Source of the DNA: Burkholderia dolosa
GTDB lineage: Bacteria > Pseudomonadota > Gammaproteobacteria > Burkholderiales > Burkholderiaceae
DNA length: 64,000 nucleotides
Direction: 5' to 3'
Assembly (NCBI RefSeq): GCF_902499135.1
Contig: NZ_CABVPR010000018.1
Coordinates: 26,099 to 90,098, forward strand
The notes below the pieces were generated by a model. The model was not told the DNA's origin, ran no database searches, and saw only the letters and a program-made list of their open reading frames with translations. This document shows, piece by piece, positions 1 to 9,456 of the stretch (position 1 is the first letter of the stretch; every line of letters begins with the position of its first letter). A program made the position numbers and the translations under genes.

Positions 1-1
1 C

Positions 2-769
2 GAGACTGCGCTCGCGCTGGCCGACATCCTGTACGGCGGCGAGCGCAAGATGGTCACGATCAACATGAGCGAGTACCAGGAAGCGCACAGCGTGTCCGGT
101 CTGAAGGGTTCGCCGCCCGGCTACGTCGGCTATGGCGAAGGCGGCGTGCTGACCGAGGCCGTGCGCCGCAATCCGTATTCGGTCGTGCTGCTCGACGAGG
201 TCGAAAAGGCGCATCCCGACGTGCTCGAGATGTTCTTCCAGGTGTTCGACAAGGGCACGATGGACGATGCCGAAGGGCGCGAGATCGACTTCCGCAACAC
301 GCTGATCATCCTGACGTCGAACGTCGGATCGGCCGCGGTGATGCAGGCGTGCCTGAACAAGACGGCCGACGAGCTGCCCGATCCGGACGCGCTGGCCGAA
401 GCGCTGCGCCCGCAGTTGTACAAGGCATTCAAGCCCGCGTTCCTCGGCCGGATGAAGGTCGTGCCGTACTACCCGATTTCCGACGACGTGCTCGCCGAGA
501 TCATCGAACTGAAGCTCGACCGGATCCGCCGCCGGATCGATGCGAACCACAAGGCCGCGTTCGAGTGGGACGAATCGCTCGTCGACGCCGTGCTCGCACG
601 CTGCACCGAAGTCGATTCGGGCGCGCGCAACGTCGACCACATCCTGAACGGCACGCTGCTGCCGGAGATCGCCGGCCACGTGCTCGGCCGGATCGCCGAA
701 GGCTCGGCCATCGCGCGCATCGCGGTGCGCGCGGACGACGCCGGCGAGTTCGTCTACACGGTCGAATGA
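2..769 (+). CDS. clpV: ClpV/TssH, T6SS sheath-disassembly AAA+ ATPase (3' part only)
   Basis: Partial gene: the window opens inside it, just after where the second Walker A would be, and 255 residues remain. Visible are the Walker B stretch VVLLDEVEKAHPDV, the pore-loop segment GSPPGYVGYGEGG, sensor 1 (ILTSNVGS) and the arginine-finger context AFLGR, followed by the C-terminal small domain. These belong to the second AAA+ module of ClpB-type enzymes. In T6SS clusters this protein is ClpV, a cytoplasmic hexamer that disassembles the contracted TssB/TssC sheath. Assignment to ClpV rather than housekeeping ClpB follows from tssA lying 41 bases downstream on the same strand and tssM/tagF nearby. 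Confidence 0.93.
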   Translation, partial: ETALALADILYGGERKMVTINMSEYQEAHSVSGLKGSPPGYVGYGEGGVLTEAVRRNPYSVVLLDEVEKAHPDVLEMFFQVFDKGTMDDAEGREIDFRNTLIILTSNVGSAAVMQACLNKTADELPDPDALAEALRPQLYKAFKPAFLGRMKVVPYYPISDDVLAEIIELKLDRIRRRIDANHKAAFEWDESLVDAVLARCTEVDSGARNVDHILNGTLLPEIAGHVLGRIAEGSAIARIAVRADDAGEFVYTVE

Positions 770-810
770 GCGCCGGCCGACACCTGATGCAACAACGGAT
801 TCACTGAACC

Positions 811-1947
811 ATGCCGATCAATCTTCCCGAGCTGCTGACGCCGATCAGCGATGCGTCGCCGAGCGGCGACGACCTGCTGTTCTCGACCGAATTCGACGCG
901 ATCCAGGAGGCGCGGCGCTACGATGATCCGACGCTCGACCAGGGCGAATGGGTGACCGAGATCAAGGAGGCCGACTGGGGCTTCGTCGTCGATCACGCGA
1001 GCGCGCTGTTGCGTACGCGCACCAAGGATCTGCGGCTCGGCGTGTGGCTGACCGAAGCGCTCGCGCTCGAGGACGGCATCACCGGGCTGACCGAAGGTTA
1101 TGCGCTGCTCGAGGGGCTGTGCCGCGAGTACTGGGACACCGTGCATCCGCTGCCCGAAGGCGACGACGTCGAGTATCGGCTCGGCAACGTCGCGTGGCTC
1201 GCCGGCCGCACGGCCGAGCTGCTGCGCGGAATACCGATGACCGACGGCGCGGCCGGCGCGTTCACGACGCTCGACTGGGAAGTCGCGCAGCACGTCGCGC
1301 AGGCCGTGAAGCGCGACCCCGAGCATGCGGACGACATTGCGCGCGGCAAACCTTCGGTCGAGCAGATCGATGCGTCGCGACGCGTGACGTCGATTGCGTT
1401 CTACACGACGCTGCTCGCGAACCTGAAGGCGTTCGAGTTTGCGCTGGACGCATTCGAGGAACGGCTCGTTGAGCGCGCCGGCAATTCGGCGCCGAGCTTC
1501 CGGCAGACGCGCGACGCGTTCGAGACCGTGTACCGGCTCGCCGAGCGTTTCGCGCGCGAGCAGGGTTATACGGGCAGCGCGCCGCATGCGCCGTCGGCGC
1601 CCGCAGCGCAGCCCGAGCGTGTCGAGCCGAGCTTCGGCGACGCGTTTCATCGCGACGCGTTTCATCAACAGGAGACCCATGTGCAGCCGCAGACCGCTCC
1701 GCGTCCGCCCGTGACGCCGATGATCGCCGGCATCCAGAACCGTGCGCAGGCCGTCGACCAGCTGCGTGCGGTCGCGCGGTACTTCCGCCAGACGGAGCCG
1801 CATAGCCCGGTCGCGTATCTCGCCGACAAGGCCGCCGAATGGGCCGACATGCCGCTGCACAAGTGGCTCGAGAGCGTCGTGAAGGACGACGGGTCGCTAT
1901 CGCATATCCGCGAGCTGCTGGGGGTGAGGCCGGACGAGCAGTCGTGA
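811..1947 (+). CDS. tssA: TssA, T6SS baseplate/sheath-assembly protein
   Basis: 378 residues. The N-terminal third (about 8-130, with SGDDLLFSTEFDAIQEARRYDD) is an ImpA-type N-terminal domain. A Pro/Ala-rich linker follows, and the last 70 residues carry the block AVARYFRQTEPHSPVAYLADKAAEW...MPLHKWL, typical of the C-terminal region of short TssA proteins. TssA acts in the cytoplasm at the baseplate and guides tail-tube/sheath polymerisation. It follows clpV by 41 bases and is probably cotranscribed. It is the last plus-strand T6SS gene before a convergent minus-strand T6SS group. Confidence 0.93.
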   Translation: MPINLPELLTPISDASPSGDDLLFSTEFDAIQEARRYDDPTLDQGEWVTEIKEADWGFVVDHASALLRTRTKDLRLGVWLTEALALEDGITGLTEGYALLEGLCREYWDTVHPLPEGDDVEYRLGNVAWLAGRTAELLRGIPMTDGAAGAFTTLDWEVAQHVAQAVKRDPEHADDIARGKPSVEQIDASRRVTSIAFYTTLLANLKAFEFALDAFEERLVERAGNSAPSFRQTRDAFETVYRLAERFAREQGYTGSAPHAPSAPAAQPERVEPSFGDAFHRDAFHQQETHVQPQTAPRPPVTPMIAGIQNRAQAVDQLRAVARYFRQTEPHSPVAYLADKAAEWADMPLHKWLESVVKDDGSLSHIRELLGVRPDEQS

Positions 1948-2302
1948 GGGGCGACGCGTCGTCGGCGCCGACAGTGCGTCATCGTTGCGCCGACGATGAA
2001 GCGCGACACGCGACGAACGTCCGATGCCGGAGTCCATGCAATACGCTGCACCGAAACGCTTCCGCATCGTTCGACGCACGCGGCCTCGCGTTCGTCCGGG
2101 CGGCGGCCGGCCACATTGAGTGTCGCTGCGGAAGTTTGCCGTTGTTCTCGAACGTAGGTTGCGACGGAGCCGGTCCGACCTGCGCGGGCGTTTCGACCGG
2201 ACGTATCGAATTACTTTCCGTACAACTTCGGTCGGTTCACGATCACCTATCGATATAGCGACCACGCGCGCGGCCGGTTCTCACCGACCCGGCCGCTCCC
2301 GC
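1948..2302. other. Convergent intergenic gap between tssA and the OmpA-family gene
   Basis: 355 bases separating two convergent T6SS transcription units. No convincing ORF. An 8-bp inverted repeat (GCGGCCGG at 2270-2277 with CCGGCCGC at 2289-2296, 11-base loop) lies just beyond the OmpA gene stop. It has no T-run, so it is at best a weak terminator. I see nothing else in it. Confidence 0.5.
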
Positions 2303-3256
2303 TCACTGCCCAACCCTGAACTCGATCCGCCGATTCCTGGCCCGCCCCTCCGCCATATCATTCGGCGCGATCGGCTGATCCGGCCCGACCCCTGTCGTCG
2401 TCATCTGCTGCGGCGGGATTCCCTTCGTGATCAGGTAGCCCTTCACCGCATCCGCCCGCGCCTGGCTCAGCGCGATGTTCGACGTCCGGTTCCCCGAATT
2501 GTCGGTATGCCCGATGATGTCGACCGTGCGATTCTGCAGCTTCGACAACGCGGCCGCCATCTGATCGAGAATCTGCCTGCCTTGCGGCGTCAGCGTCGCG
2601 CTGCCGGTCTCGAACTCGATCGTCCGGTTCGCAAGCGTCTGGTCGAGCAGCCCCTGTTCGGATGCCGACACGCGCAGCGCGTTCTTGATCGTGTACGTCG
2701 GATTCAGCGTGTTCGCCATGTCGCTCGCGATCTGCTGGCGCTGCGCCTCGTTGTGCACCTCGCCCTTCATCTCGATCTGCGTGCCGTTGATCTTCAACTG
2801 CCCCTTGCTGATCTGCTTGAGCTGCGCGCCGAGCAGCTTCTGCACGTTCGCGCTCCAGTTCGGCGGCGTCGCGACGTCGCCGACCTCGATCTGATCGACG
2901 ACGTTCGCCGCGCCGTACGTATCGCGCAGCTTCTGCAGCACGGCGGCCTTGGTCGCCTCGTCGGGCACCTTGCCGCCGACCACCACCTGGCCGGGCACCG
3001 CGTTCGCGGGCGGCGGCGTGATCGTGCCGGCCGTACCGCGCACCACCGTGCCCGATGCAGTGCCCGGTGCGCCGGCGTTCGGCGCGGGCAGCGCGGCGGT
3101 CGCGACCGTGCCGTTGCCGACCGGCGTGACGGTCGCACCGCCCGTGTTTTGTGCGTAGGCCGCACTGTTGCCGACGAGGCCGGCAGCGAGAAGGACGGCA
3201 ACGAAGGACGACAAGCGCGACAAGCGCATCCGCCGGACATGAATCGTGCGTCGCAT
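2303..3256 (-). CDS. OmpA/BON-domain peptidoglycan-binding protein, T6SS accessory (TagN-like)
   Basis: 317 residues from the ATG at 3256, chosen because GGAGG lies 8 bases upstream; an internal ATG at 3229 would also keep the signal sequence. Residues 1-36 form a signal peptide ending near AYAQN. A BON-like region (VPGQVVVGGKVPDEA, then KINGTQIEMKGEVHNEAQRQ) spans about 85-190. The C-terminal 105 residues are an OmpA/Pal domain with IGHTDNSGN and LSQARADAVKGYL, which binds peptidoglycan. It starts 4 bases after the tagF stop and so belongs to the tssM-tagF unit. By position and domain it probably anchors the T6SS membrane complex to the cell wall, the role known for TagN/TagP-type proteins. 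Confidence 0.88.
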   Translation of the reverse strand: MRRTIHVRRMRLSRLSSFVAVLLAAGLVGNSAAYAQNTGGATVTPVGNGTVATAALPAPNAGAPGTASGTVVRGTAGTITPPPANAVPGQVVVGGKVPDEATKAAVLQKLRDTYGAANVVDQIEVGDVATPPNWSANVQKLLGAQLKQISKGQLKINGTQIEMKGEVHNEAQRQQIASDMANTLNPTYTIKNALRVSASEQGLLDQTLANRTIEFETGSATLTPQGRQILDQMAAALSKLQNRTVDIIGHTDNSGNRTSNIALSQARADAVKGYLITKGIPPQQMTTTGVGPDQPIAPNDMAEGRARNRRIEFRVGQ

Positions 3257-3260
3257 CCCG

Positions 3261-4250
3261 TCAGCCTCCGATGAACGCTTCGCGGAACGCGTCGATGGCG
3301 ACGCGCAGCGACAGCTGCGGTTGATCGAGGTAGCTGACGAGCTTGCTGATCTGCGGATCGTTTTGCGCATGGGCGTCGATCCACTCGGGATCGTCGATGT
3401 CGATGTTGTGGGCGGCGTACGTTTGCGGATCGACGACGCTGAGCAGCGTCTTCGCCGACGCACCGTTGAAGCCGATGATGAGCCGTTCGCGCTCGGCGAT
3501 CGTGCCGATGAAGATCGCGAGCTCGAAATCCGCCTGCGCGACGAACGGCGCGATCAGCTCGAGCCAGAACGCGGCGACGAGGCTGCGATAGAACGGATCG
3601 ACCGGCAGCGGCAGCGTGAGGCCGCGCTCGATGTGCGACGAGCCGCTCTGCATCACGGGCCGCAGCAGCGAGCCGAGCGCGAGCATCGCGCCGCGCAGCC
3701 GCACCGGATGGCCGCTTTCGAGCAGCATCTGCTGCAGCCCGTACAGCGACTGGTGCTCGACGAAGTCGTTGAACGTGCCGTCGTGCGACGTGCCGGGCCC
3801 GCCGATGTCGATCGGCACTTGCGTGTCGCCGAGCGCCTGCAGCGCGCCCGGCGGTTCTTCGGCACCGAGCAGCGGCGGAATCTGCGCGGCGATGCGCGAC
3901 CACAGGCGCGCGAACGCGAGCGGACTGCGCGCGAGGAACGCGAGCGGACGGTCGACTTCGAGCGCGGTCGCGGCGAGGAACGGGAAGCGGCGCTTCGATA
4001 CGTCGTGGCTCGCGACCATGTGCCCGGCGATCGCGAGCTTGCTGCGCGAGCCGAGGAACGCGAAGTGCATCGGCTTCGCATCCTCGTAGACGATCTTCCA
4101 GCGCGGATCTTCCGCGAGCAGTTCGAGCGCCTGTGCGATCCAGCGGTCGAGCGTCTGCAGCAACTGCGGGTTGTGCGCGCTCTTCACGAAGTCGCCGCGC
4201 GACGGAATCTTGCCGAAGTAGGCGATTTGCGCCTGAACGGTTTGCGTCAT
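3261..4250 (-). CDS. tagF: TagF, T6SS-associated regulator
   Basis: 329 residues beginning MTQTVQAQIAYFGKIPSRGDFV, the hallmark N-terminus of TagF (DUF2094) proteins, with the ADF-like RGDF segment. The ATG at 4250 overlaps the tssM stop in an ATGA, indicating translational coupling. In systems with threonine phosphorylation TagF is a post-translational repressor of T6SS assembly; in others it is a partner of the Fha protein. No PppA phosphatase domain is fused here. The length is about that of a stand-alone TagF with an extended C-terminal region. Confidence 0.93.
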   Translation of the reverse strand: MTQTVQAQIAYFGKIPSRGDFVKSAHNPQLLQTLDRWIAQALELLAEDPRWKIVYEDAKPMHFAFLGSRSKLAIAGHMVASHDVSKRRFPFLAATALEVDRPLAFLARSPLAFARLWSRIAAQIPPLLGAEEPPGALQALGDTQVPIDIGGPGTSHDGTFNDFVEHQSLYGLQQMLLESGHPVRLRGAMLALGSLLRPVMQSGSSHIERGLTLPLPVDPFYRSLVAAFWLELIAPFVAQADFELAIFIGTIAERERLIIGFNGASAKTLLSVVDPQTYAAHNIDIDDPEWIDAHAQNDPQISKLVSYLDQPQLSLRVAIDAFREAFIGG

Positions 4251-7200
4251 TGCGCCCCCTGTGCATTCGTTCCGGTAGCGGCCGCGATCGCCGGCGCCGC
4301 GCCCGGCGCGCCGGTGCCGGCCTGCGTCGCATTCTGTGCGGCGCCCGTGCTCACGTCGGCGACCGACGACGGCAGCTGCAGGCCGCGCAGGCTCTGCTGC
4401 TGCGGCTGGTCGCCGCCGCCGCCGGTCGGCTGCGACGTGCTGATGATGCGCATCGTCACCGACACGCTGACGCTGCCTTGCGTCCACGTGAGATCGAACG
4501 TGCCGTCCGGGCGGCGCTTGCGCTGCGCCGAATTGATCAGCTTCTCGAGACCGTAGCGGCCCGGCTCGTTGACGAGCTGCACCGTGCGGCCGTCGAACGT
4601 CGTCGCGGACAGCGTCGCGCCCGGCGATCCCTGCGGATTCGGCCACACGAAGTTGGTCCACTGCGGCGGCGTGTTGCGGTAGCGCAGCTGCTGGCCGTCG
4701 ATCGCGATCGTGTATTCGGTCGTGCCGGTGCTCGGCTGCGGCAGGATCTGGAACACGGTCTGCGGCTCGGATGCCGCCGCCGCCCCGCTGGCGGCGCCGC
4801 CGGCAAGCGGCGCAACCCAGCGCGCGAAGCCGTTCGTGAAGTCCGGCGTGAGCCCGATGCCCATGTCGCCCCACGTGCGCGCGGCGAGCGTGTCGCCGCG
4901 GCGCACCGCGAGCGGGCCCAGCGTGGTGCTGACGAACTTCGCGATCGAGCCGTCCGGACCGAACACCTGCGCGATCTCGCCGGCGCCTGCCTCGACCTTC
5001 GCGTTCGCGGCGAACGGATACTTCGTCGCGAGCGAGTTCTGGAACGGCTGGTAGACCTGCGCGTTCCACACCTTGTTGACTTCGACGCTGGCCGGCTGGA
5101 TCACGACCGCGAACGCCTGCATCAGCGGCCGCACGAGCAGCGGACGCAGCGACTTGCGTTGCGAGTCGGTGAGGCCGGTCAGCATCTGCTCGTCGACGAA
5201 CTTCAGCGAATCGGCGAGTTCCGAGCCGTTGCCGTCGAGCGTCTGCTGCATCAGCTGCCGCGCGCCCGGACCGGGATCGCCCTGGTTCTTGATCACGTTG
5301 AAGCGCGTGCGAACCTTCGACAGCGTGTCCATGTAGCCCTTGAGCATCGACGTGCCGTCGTGCGTCGCGACGATCCGCGCGAGCCCGATGAACTCCTGCC
5401 CGATCGGGCCCATCGGCACCTCGGCCGGATTGCCGTTGATGTCGATGTTCGCGGCGGCCGCCTGGCCGGCCTGCGAGCGCGAGAACAGCTGCTTGAACCA
5501 GTTCACGACGCCCGTCTGCGCCTTCTTGATCGCGACGTTCGCGAGCGACGGGTTGTCCCACGACGTCTGGTCGTAGGCGGTCTCGAGGATCTTGCGGATC
5601 GGCGAATCCTGCGGATCGCCGAGGCGGTTCATTCCGTCGACCGCCTGACCGAAGCTGCTGAAGCCCTGCACCGCGATGCCCTGCATGAACTTCTGCCAGT
5701 GCTGCGCGTACTCGGTCTTGTACATGCCGACGAGCGTCTTCTGGATCTGTTCGGGGCTGCCTTCGAGCGTCAGGTCGTCCTGCGTCGACGTGTTGAGCAC
5801 CCAGTCCTTCGCCTGCAGTTCCTTGGTCGCCGCGTCGCGGATCGCCGGCTGCACGTAGTCGAACCACGCTTCGCGCGTGAACGTGCCCGGAATCGCGTAG
5901 CTGCCGGCCACGAGCGACTGGTTGCCGTCGCCCACGATGCGCGCGATCGTCATCGGCGCGAAGCGGGTCGACGCGCGCGCCTTGATTTCCTCGTAGACGC
6001 GCTGGCGGGCCGGCATTCCGCGCACCACGCGGCGCAGGTTCTCGCGCGTCTGGTCGACGAGCGCGAGGTTCGCGTCGATCATCGGCCAGTCGTTGTCGTT
6101 CACGCGCGCGAGATAGAACGAGATCATGCGCTCGGCGCTGCGGATCATCTCGTCGCGCGGCATGTTGCCGCGATTCGTCTCGAGCCAGCCGCGCCAGAAG
6201 CGCGCGAGCTGGTCGGTCAGGTGCGCCTGCTCGACGTGACGCTTGTCGGACAGCATCAGGTACGTCTTCAGTGCGTTGTACGCGTCCTGCACGTTGGTCG
6301 GCGACGCGTCGCTATAGAGGCCGCCCTGCGGCGCGGCCGGCTGCTGCGCAGCGGTCGTGCCCATCGACGCCGGCTGGGCGCCGCCCGCCTGCGCTGCCAC
6401 CGCGCCGGCCGCACTCGTCGACACCGGCAGCGCGCTCGCCTGCACGGCGCCCGACTCGGGCGGGCGCGTCATCGGGACGAGCTGCTCGGGGTGCGCGTTC
6501 ACGTCCTTCAGGAACGACGCGAGATTCTGCGATACCGGCGCGAGCAGGATCTGCCGCACGCCGTTGTAGTACTCGGTCAGCAGATGCTGTTCGAGGCGAT
6601 CGCCCTGATACAGCCCGAGCGACACCGACAGCGGCTTGTCGCGGCGGAACTGCTCGAGCTGCTCGATCCGGTCTTCGAGGATGTCCATCGCCTGCAGCCG
6701 CGACTGCAGGTCGTTGCGTCCCTGCTGCAGCCGCGTGACGTTGTCGAGGTCGGCCTGCACGTTCGCGACGAGCTGCTGGTTGCCGATCGTCGACCACGTC
6801 CAGCCGCCGAGCGCGATCGCGAGCGCCGCGACGAAGCCGAAGAACGTCGCGTAGCGCAGCCGCGTCTTCGTCGGGCTCGCGAACTGGCGCACCGTCTGGC
6901 GATCCGCGAAGATCACCTTCGAGAACAGGTCGCGCAGGAAGAAGCCGTTCTTCGAGAACGCGCTGTGCGGCTTCGGCAGCGCGCTCGCGTCGAGGCCGAA
7001 GCGGTGCGCGATGCGCTGCGCGGCCGCGCTGTTGGTTTCGCCTTCCTGCAGCGCGCTCGTGAAGTAGAAGCCGCGGAAGATCGGCTTGTACTGGAACGGG
7101 TTGTTCTCGAACAGCGTCGCGAGGAACGCGCGCAGCGCCGGCTTGATCGTCGAGAACTCGAGCGGGAAGCTCAGTTGCCCCGGCGACAGCTGGTTGCCGC

Positions 7201-8188
7201 GCGACAGCGACAGCTGCGCGACGCTGATCTCCTTGAGCCCTTCGTACAGTTCCTCGAACCGCTCGTCGAACAGCGCGACCACGTCGCGCTTCTCGTCCGG
7301 CTCGTAGGGCAGCGTCGCACCCCACACGCGGTCGTATTCCTGCTTGTCGCTGCTGCTGAAGAATTCGGTGAAGCCGGTGATCAGGTCGGCCTTCGTGAAC
7401 ATCACGTAGACGGGCGCGAACACCTCGAGCTTCTCGGTCAGCTCCTGAACGCGCTGACGGAGGTTTTTCGCGAGGTTGATCGCGAATTCGGGGCGGTTGC
7501 CGGTGAGCTCGGCGATGCTCGCGGTCACGATGATGCCGTTGATCGGCGCCTTCGGGCGATAGCGCTTCAGCAGGCCGAGAAAGCCGAGCCATTCGCTGCG
7601 GTCTTCCTCGTGCACCGAATAGCGGCCGGCCGTGTCGAGCAGGATCCCTTCGGTCGTGAAGAACCAGTCGCAGTTGCGCGTGCCGCCGATCCCGTGGATC
7701 ACCGCGCTGTTCTTGTCCGCGAACGGGAACTGCAGGCCGGAGTTCAGCACCGCGCTGCTCTTGCCCGCCGCGGGGTTGCCGATCACGATGTACCACGGCA
7801 GCTCGTACAGCGCGGAGCCGCCCGATACCTGGCCGATCTTCGACGTCTTGATCGTTTTCACCGCGTCGGACAGCCGCGTACGCAGCACGTCGAGGTCGGC
7901 GGCCTTCGCGTCGGACGCGACCGCGGCCGCGGCCGGCGCGGCGATCTTGCCGGTTTCGGCTTGTTCCTCGAGCACCTGGCCGAGCTGCCGGTTCGCGCGC
8001 TTTACGCGCCAGCGGCGCCACAACGCGACGACGAGCCACAGCGCGAGGATCGCCGCGACCGCGAGCGCCGCCCACAGGAGCGGCAACTGCAGCAGATCGG
8101 CGACGATGAAGAGGACTGCCGCGAGCGCGACGATCCCGACGATCGAGAGCGTACGCGGATGAGTCAGCACGTTGAGGATGCGTTGCAT
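4247..8188 (-). CDS. tssM: TssM (IcmF), T6SS inner-membrane complex protein
   Basis: 1,313 residues from the ATG at 8188 (MQRILNVLTHP). Upstream in-frame codons to 8278 lack family resemblance and no strong ribosome site separates the choices. Two transmembrane helices lie at about 15-31 and 37-57 and a third near residue 440 (FFGFVAALAIALGGW). A cytoplasmic NTPase domain sits between them, with Walker A GNPAAGKS at 137-144 and GILLDTAGRY near 181-190. The large periplasmic part carries the IcmF-related domains. TssM spans the envelope with TssL and TssJ. Length and layout are usual for the family. tagF and the OmpA gene follow directly. Confidence 0.96.
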   Translation of the reverse strand: MQRILNVLTHPRTLSIVGIVALAAVLFIVADLLQLPLLWAALAVAAILALWLVVALWRRWRVKRANRQLGQVLEEQAETGKIAAPAAAAVASDAKAADLDVLRTRLSDAVKTIKTSKIGQVSGGSALYELPWYIVIGNPAAGKSSAVLNSGLQFPFADKNSAVIHGIGGTRNCDWFFTTEGILLDTAGRYSVHEEDRSEWLGFLGLLKRYRPKAPINGIIVTASIAELTGNRPEFAINLAKNLRQRVQELTEKLEVFAPVYVMFTKADLITGFTEFFSSSDKQEYDRVWGATLPYEPDEKRDVVALFDERFEELYEGLKEISVAQLSLSRGNQLSPGQLSFPLEFSTIKPALRAFLATLFENNPFQYKPIFRGFYFTSALQEGETNSAAAQRIAHRFGLDASALPKPHSAFSKNGFFLRDLFSKVIFADRQTVRQFASPTKTRLRYATFFGFVAALAIALGGWTWSTIGNQQLVANVQADLDNVTRLQQGRNDLQSRLQAMDILEDRIEQLEQFRRDKPLSVSLGLYQGDRLEQHLLTEYYNGVRQILLAPVSQNLASFLKDVNAHPEQLVPMTRPPESGAVQASALPVSTSAAGAVAAQAGGAQPASMGTTAAQQPAAPQGGLYSDASPTNVQDAYNALKTYLMLSDKRHVEQAHLTDQLARFWRGWLETNRGNMPRDEMIRSAERMISFYLARVNDNDWPMIDANLALVDQTRENLRRVVRGMPARQRVYEEIKARASTRFAPMTIARIVGDGNQSLVAGSYAIPGTFTREAWFDYVQPAIRDAATKELQAKDWVLNTSTQDDLTLEGSPEQIQKTLVGMYKTEYAQHWQKFMQGIAVQGFSSFGQAVDGMNRLGDPQDSPIRKILETAYDQTSWDNPSLANVAIKKAQTGVVNWFKQLFSRSQAGQAAAANIDINGNPAEVPMGPIGQEFIGLARIVATHDGTSMLKGYMDTLSKVRTRFNVIKNQGDPGPGARQLMQQTLDGNGSELADSLKFVDEQMLTGLTDSQRKSLRPLLVRPLMQAFAVVIQPASVEVNKVWNAQVYQPFQNSLATKYPFAANAKVEAGAGEIAQVFGPDGSIAKFVSTTLGPLAVRRGDTLAARTWGDMGIGLTPDFTNGFARWVAPLAGGAASGAAAASEPQTVFQILPQPSTGTTEYTIAIDGQQLRYRNTPPQWTNFVWPNPQGSPGATLSATTFDGRTVQLVNEPGRYGLEKLINSAQRKRRPDGTFDLTWTQGSVSVSVTMRIISTSQPTGGGGDQPQQQSLRGLQLPSSVADVSTGAAQNATQAGTGAPGAAPAIAAATGTNAQGAQ

Positions 8189-8489
8189 AGGACGTTCAGG
8201 TTCCGGTGCGATTCGGTGAGGCGACGCAGGTGCGCCACGCGGCAAGGGTGGCGTCGCGATGTGTCGCCATGCTGTCAAACGGGGTGAGGCGGGCGGGCAT
8301 CAATGCGTCCGCGGCATCGGAGAAGGCGCGCGCATTAATGAAAGGACGCTGTGAGATTTAAAACGGAAACGGCAGCCGGACAAAATCGCGCCACGAAACG
8401 CACGACCGATTGCGCTGCCCAAGTCATTTCCCGCCGGGTGATTAAAAAGCCCCATGCCGCCCTCATTATTTCCTGTCCGGCAGCCCTGG
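8189..8489. other. Intergenic gap upstream of tssM
   Basis: 301 bases, noticeably more AT-rich than the flanking genes around 8330-8470. It lies between the stop of the M15 peptidase gene and the tssM start, both on the minus strand, so it should hold the tssM promoter. No hexamer pair stands out enough to name and no ORF is convincing. Confidence 0.5.
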
Positions 8490-9335
8490 CTAGCTGCCGC
8501 GTCCCAGTTTAAAACCGGGTTTATGGTATTCCACGTGCCCGAGATCCATCATTTTCCATCGGCCGCCCCAGGTCAGGCCGACTTGTTCGGCGACTTGCCC
8601 GTACAACTGGTAGCCGCGCATTGCCCAAGGATCTTTCTCGGAAATGACCAGCTTGCCGTCGCGCAGGAACGCATTGTCGGCCGCCAGTCCGAATTGGTGA
8701 TAACTCTGGAAGGCCGCCGCATTGGTCACGTTGCTGCCCATTTGCGCGAGCCGGTTCTGCCGTTCCGGGCTTCGATAACCTTCCAGCAGCGCCATTTCGT
8801 AACCGTGCTGCTCGTGCATGATCTTGTAGACCAGCAGCAAACGCGTACGGAAATCCGGATCCAGCAGATTCCAGTCGCGGCTCGCATCCTTCAGCGCCGG
8901 CCGCACCTGTTCCACTTCCTTCGTGGCAAAGACTTCCGGCGGCAACGGCGGAGGCGGCACCAGCTGCTCGCCCTGCAGCAGCGCGGCGATTTTCTCGTCC
9001 GGCACGCGCGCCGTGTCGTCGTACTGAAACAATTGCCGGCCGCGTAACGCAATGGCGACCAAAGGCGGCGTCGCAAGAATACCTGCCGACACCATAATCA
9101 TCAAGCGCCGCCGAACCAGTAAATTTTGCACGTCGCTTAATGCGCCGCGCGTCGCGGTTGCCGATTTAACAATCTGACTGCGCGCGCGCGCCGCGCGATC
9201 GTTCGCACGACGCGCAAGACGGTCGTGAAACTGCGCGACGGAATCGAAAACCGTCGCGCGGATACCCGGTAAAAGCAACAGTGCCGCAACCGCGACGGCA
9301 ACGGCGAAATAGGCGACTAGGGCGACGGCAATCAA
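8490..9335 (-). CDS. tagX: M15-family peptidoglycan endopeptidase, TagX-like T6SS accessory
   Basis: 281 residues with a TTG start at 9335 preceded by GGGGA; no better ATG keeps the first helix. Helices lie at about 2-23 and 77-98. The C-terminal half is a VanY/L-alanyl-D-glutamate peptidase-type M15 domain: YRSPERQ (about 187-193), the zinc ligands in SYHQFGLAAD (H213, D220) and GHVEYH (H267). Such enzymes cut peptide cross-links. Next to tssM one is thought to open the peptidoglycan for T6SS assembly, as described for TagX. The symbol is by analogy; the exact bond cut is not readable from sequence. Start codon choice is the weakest part. Confidence 0.85.
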   Translation of the reverse strand: MIAVALVAYFAVAVAVAALLLLPGIRATVFDSVAQFHDRLARRANDRAARARSQIVKSATATRGALSDVQNLLVRRRLMIMVSAGILATPPLVAIALRGRQLFQYDDTARVPDEKIAALLQGEQLVPPPPLPPEVFATKEVEQVRPALKDASRDWNLLDPDFRTRLLLVYKIMHEQHGYEMALLEGYRSPERQNRLAQMGSNVTNAAAFQSYHQFGLAADNAFLRDGKLVISEKDPWAMRGYQLYGQVAEQVGLTWGGRWKMMDLGHVEYHKPGFKLGRGS

Positions 9336-9360
9336 CGAAATCCCCGGAAATTGGAATTGA

Positions 9361-9389
9361 TTGTGTTTTGCAATGCTTGCTCTTAGAAT
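9361..9389 (+). promoter_or_regulatory. Candidate sigma-70 promoter for the Cys-tail membrane protein gene
   Basis: TTGTGT (9361-9366), a 17-base spacer and TAGAAT (9384-9389) lie in the 121-base divergent gap between the M15 peptidase gene and the gene at 9457. Spacing is ideal and both boxes are fair matches. Predicted only. Confidence 0.5.
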
Positions 9390-9456
9390 CAGGCTGCTTC
9401 GAGAGGCCGGGCTATATTATCGCGGTGAATTAAACCAGGATTCAATGAGACGCTGA

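Noticed and set aside
4133-8287. 1,384-codon open frame on the plus strand, antisense to tssM
   Set aside because: Arg/Ala/Leu-rich translation without any domain; tssM on the other strand has clear family motifs throughout. Long antisense frames are expected at this GC content.
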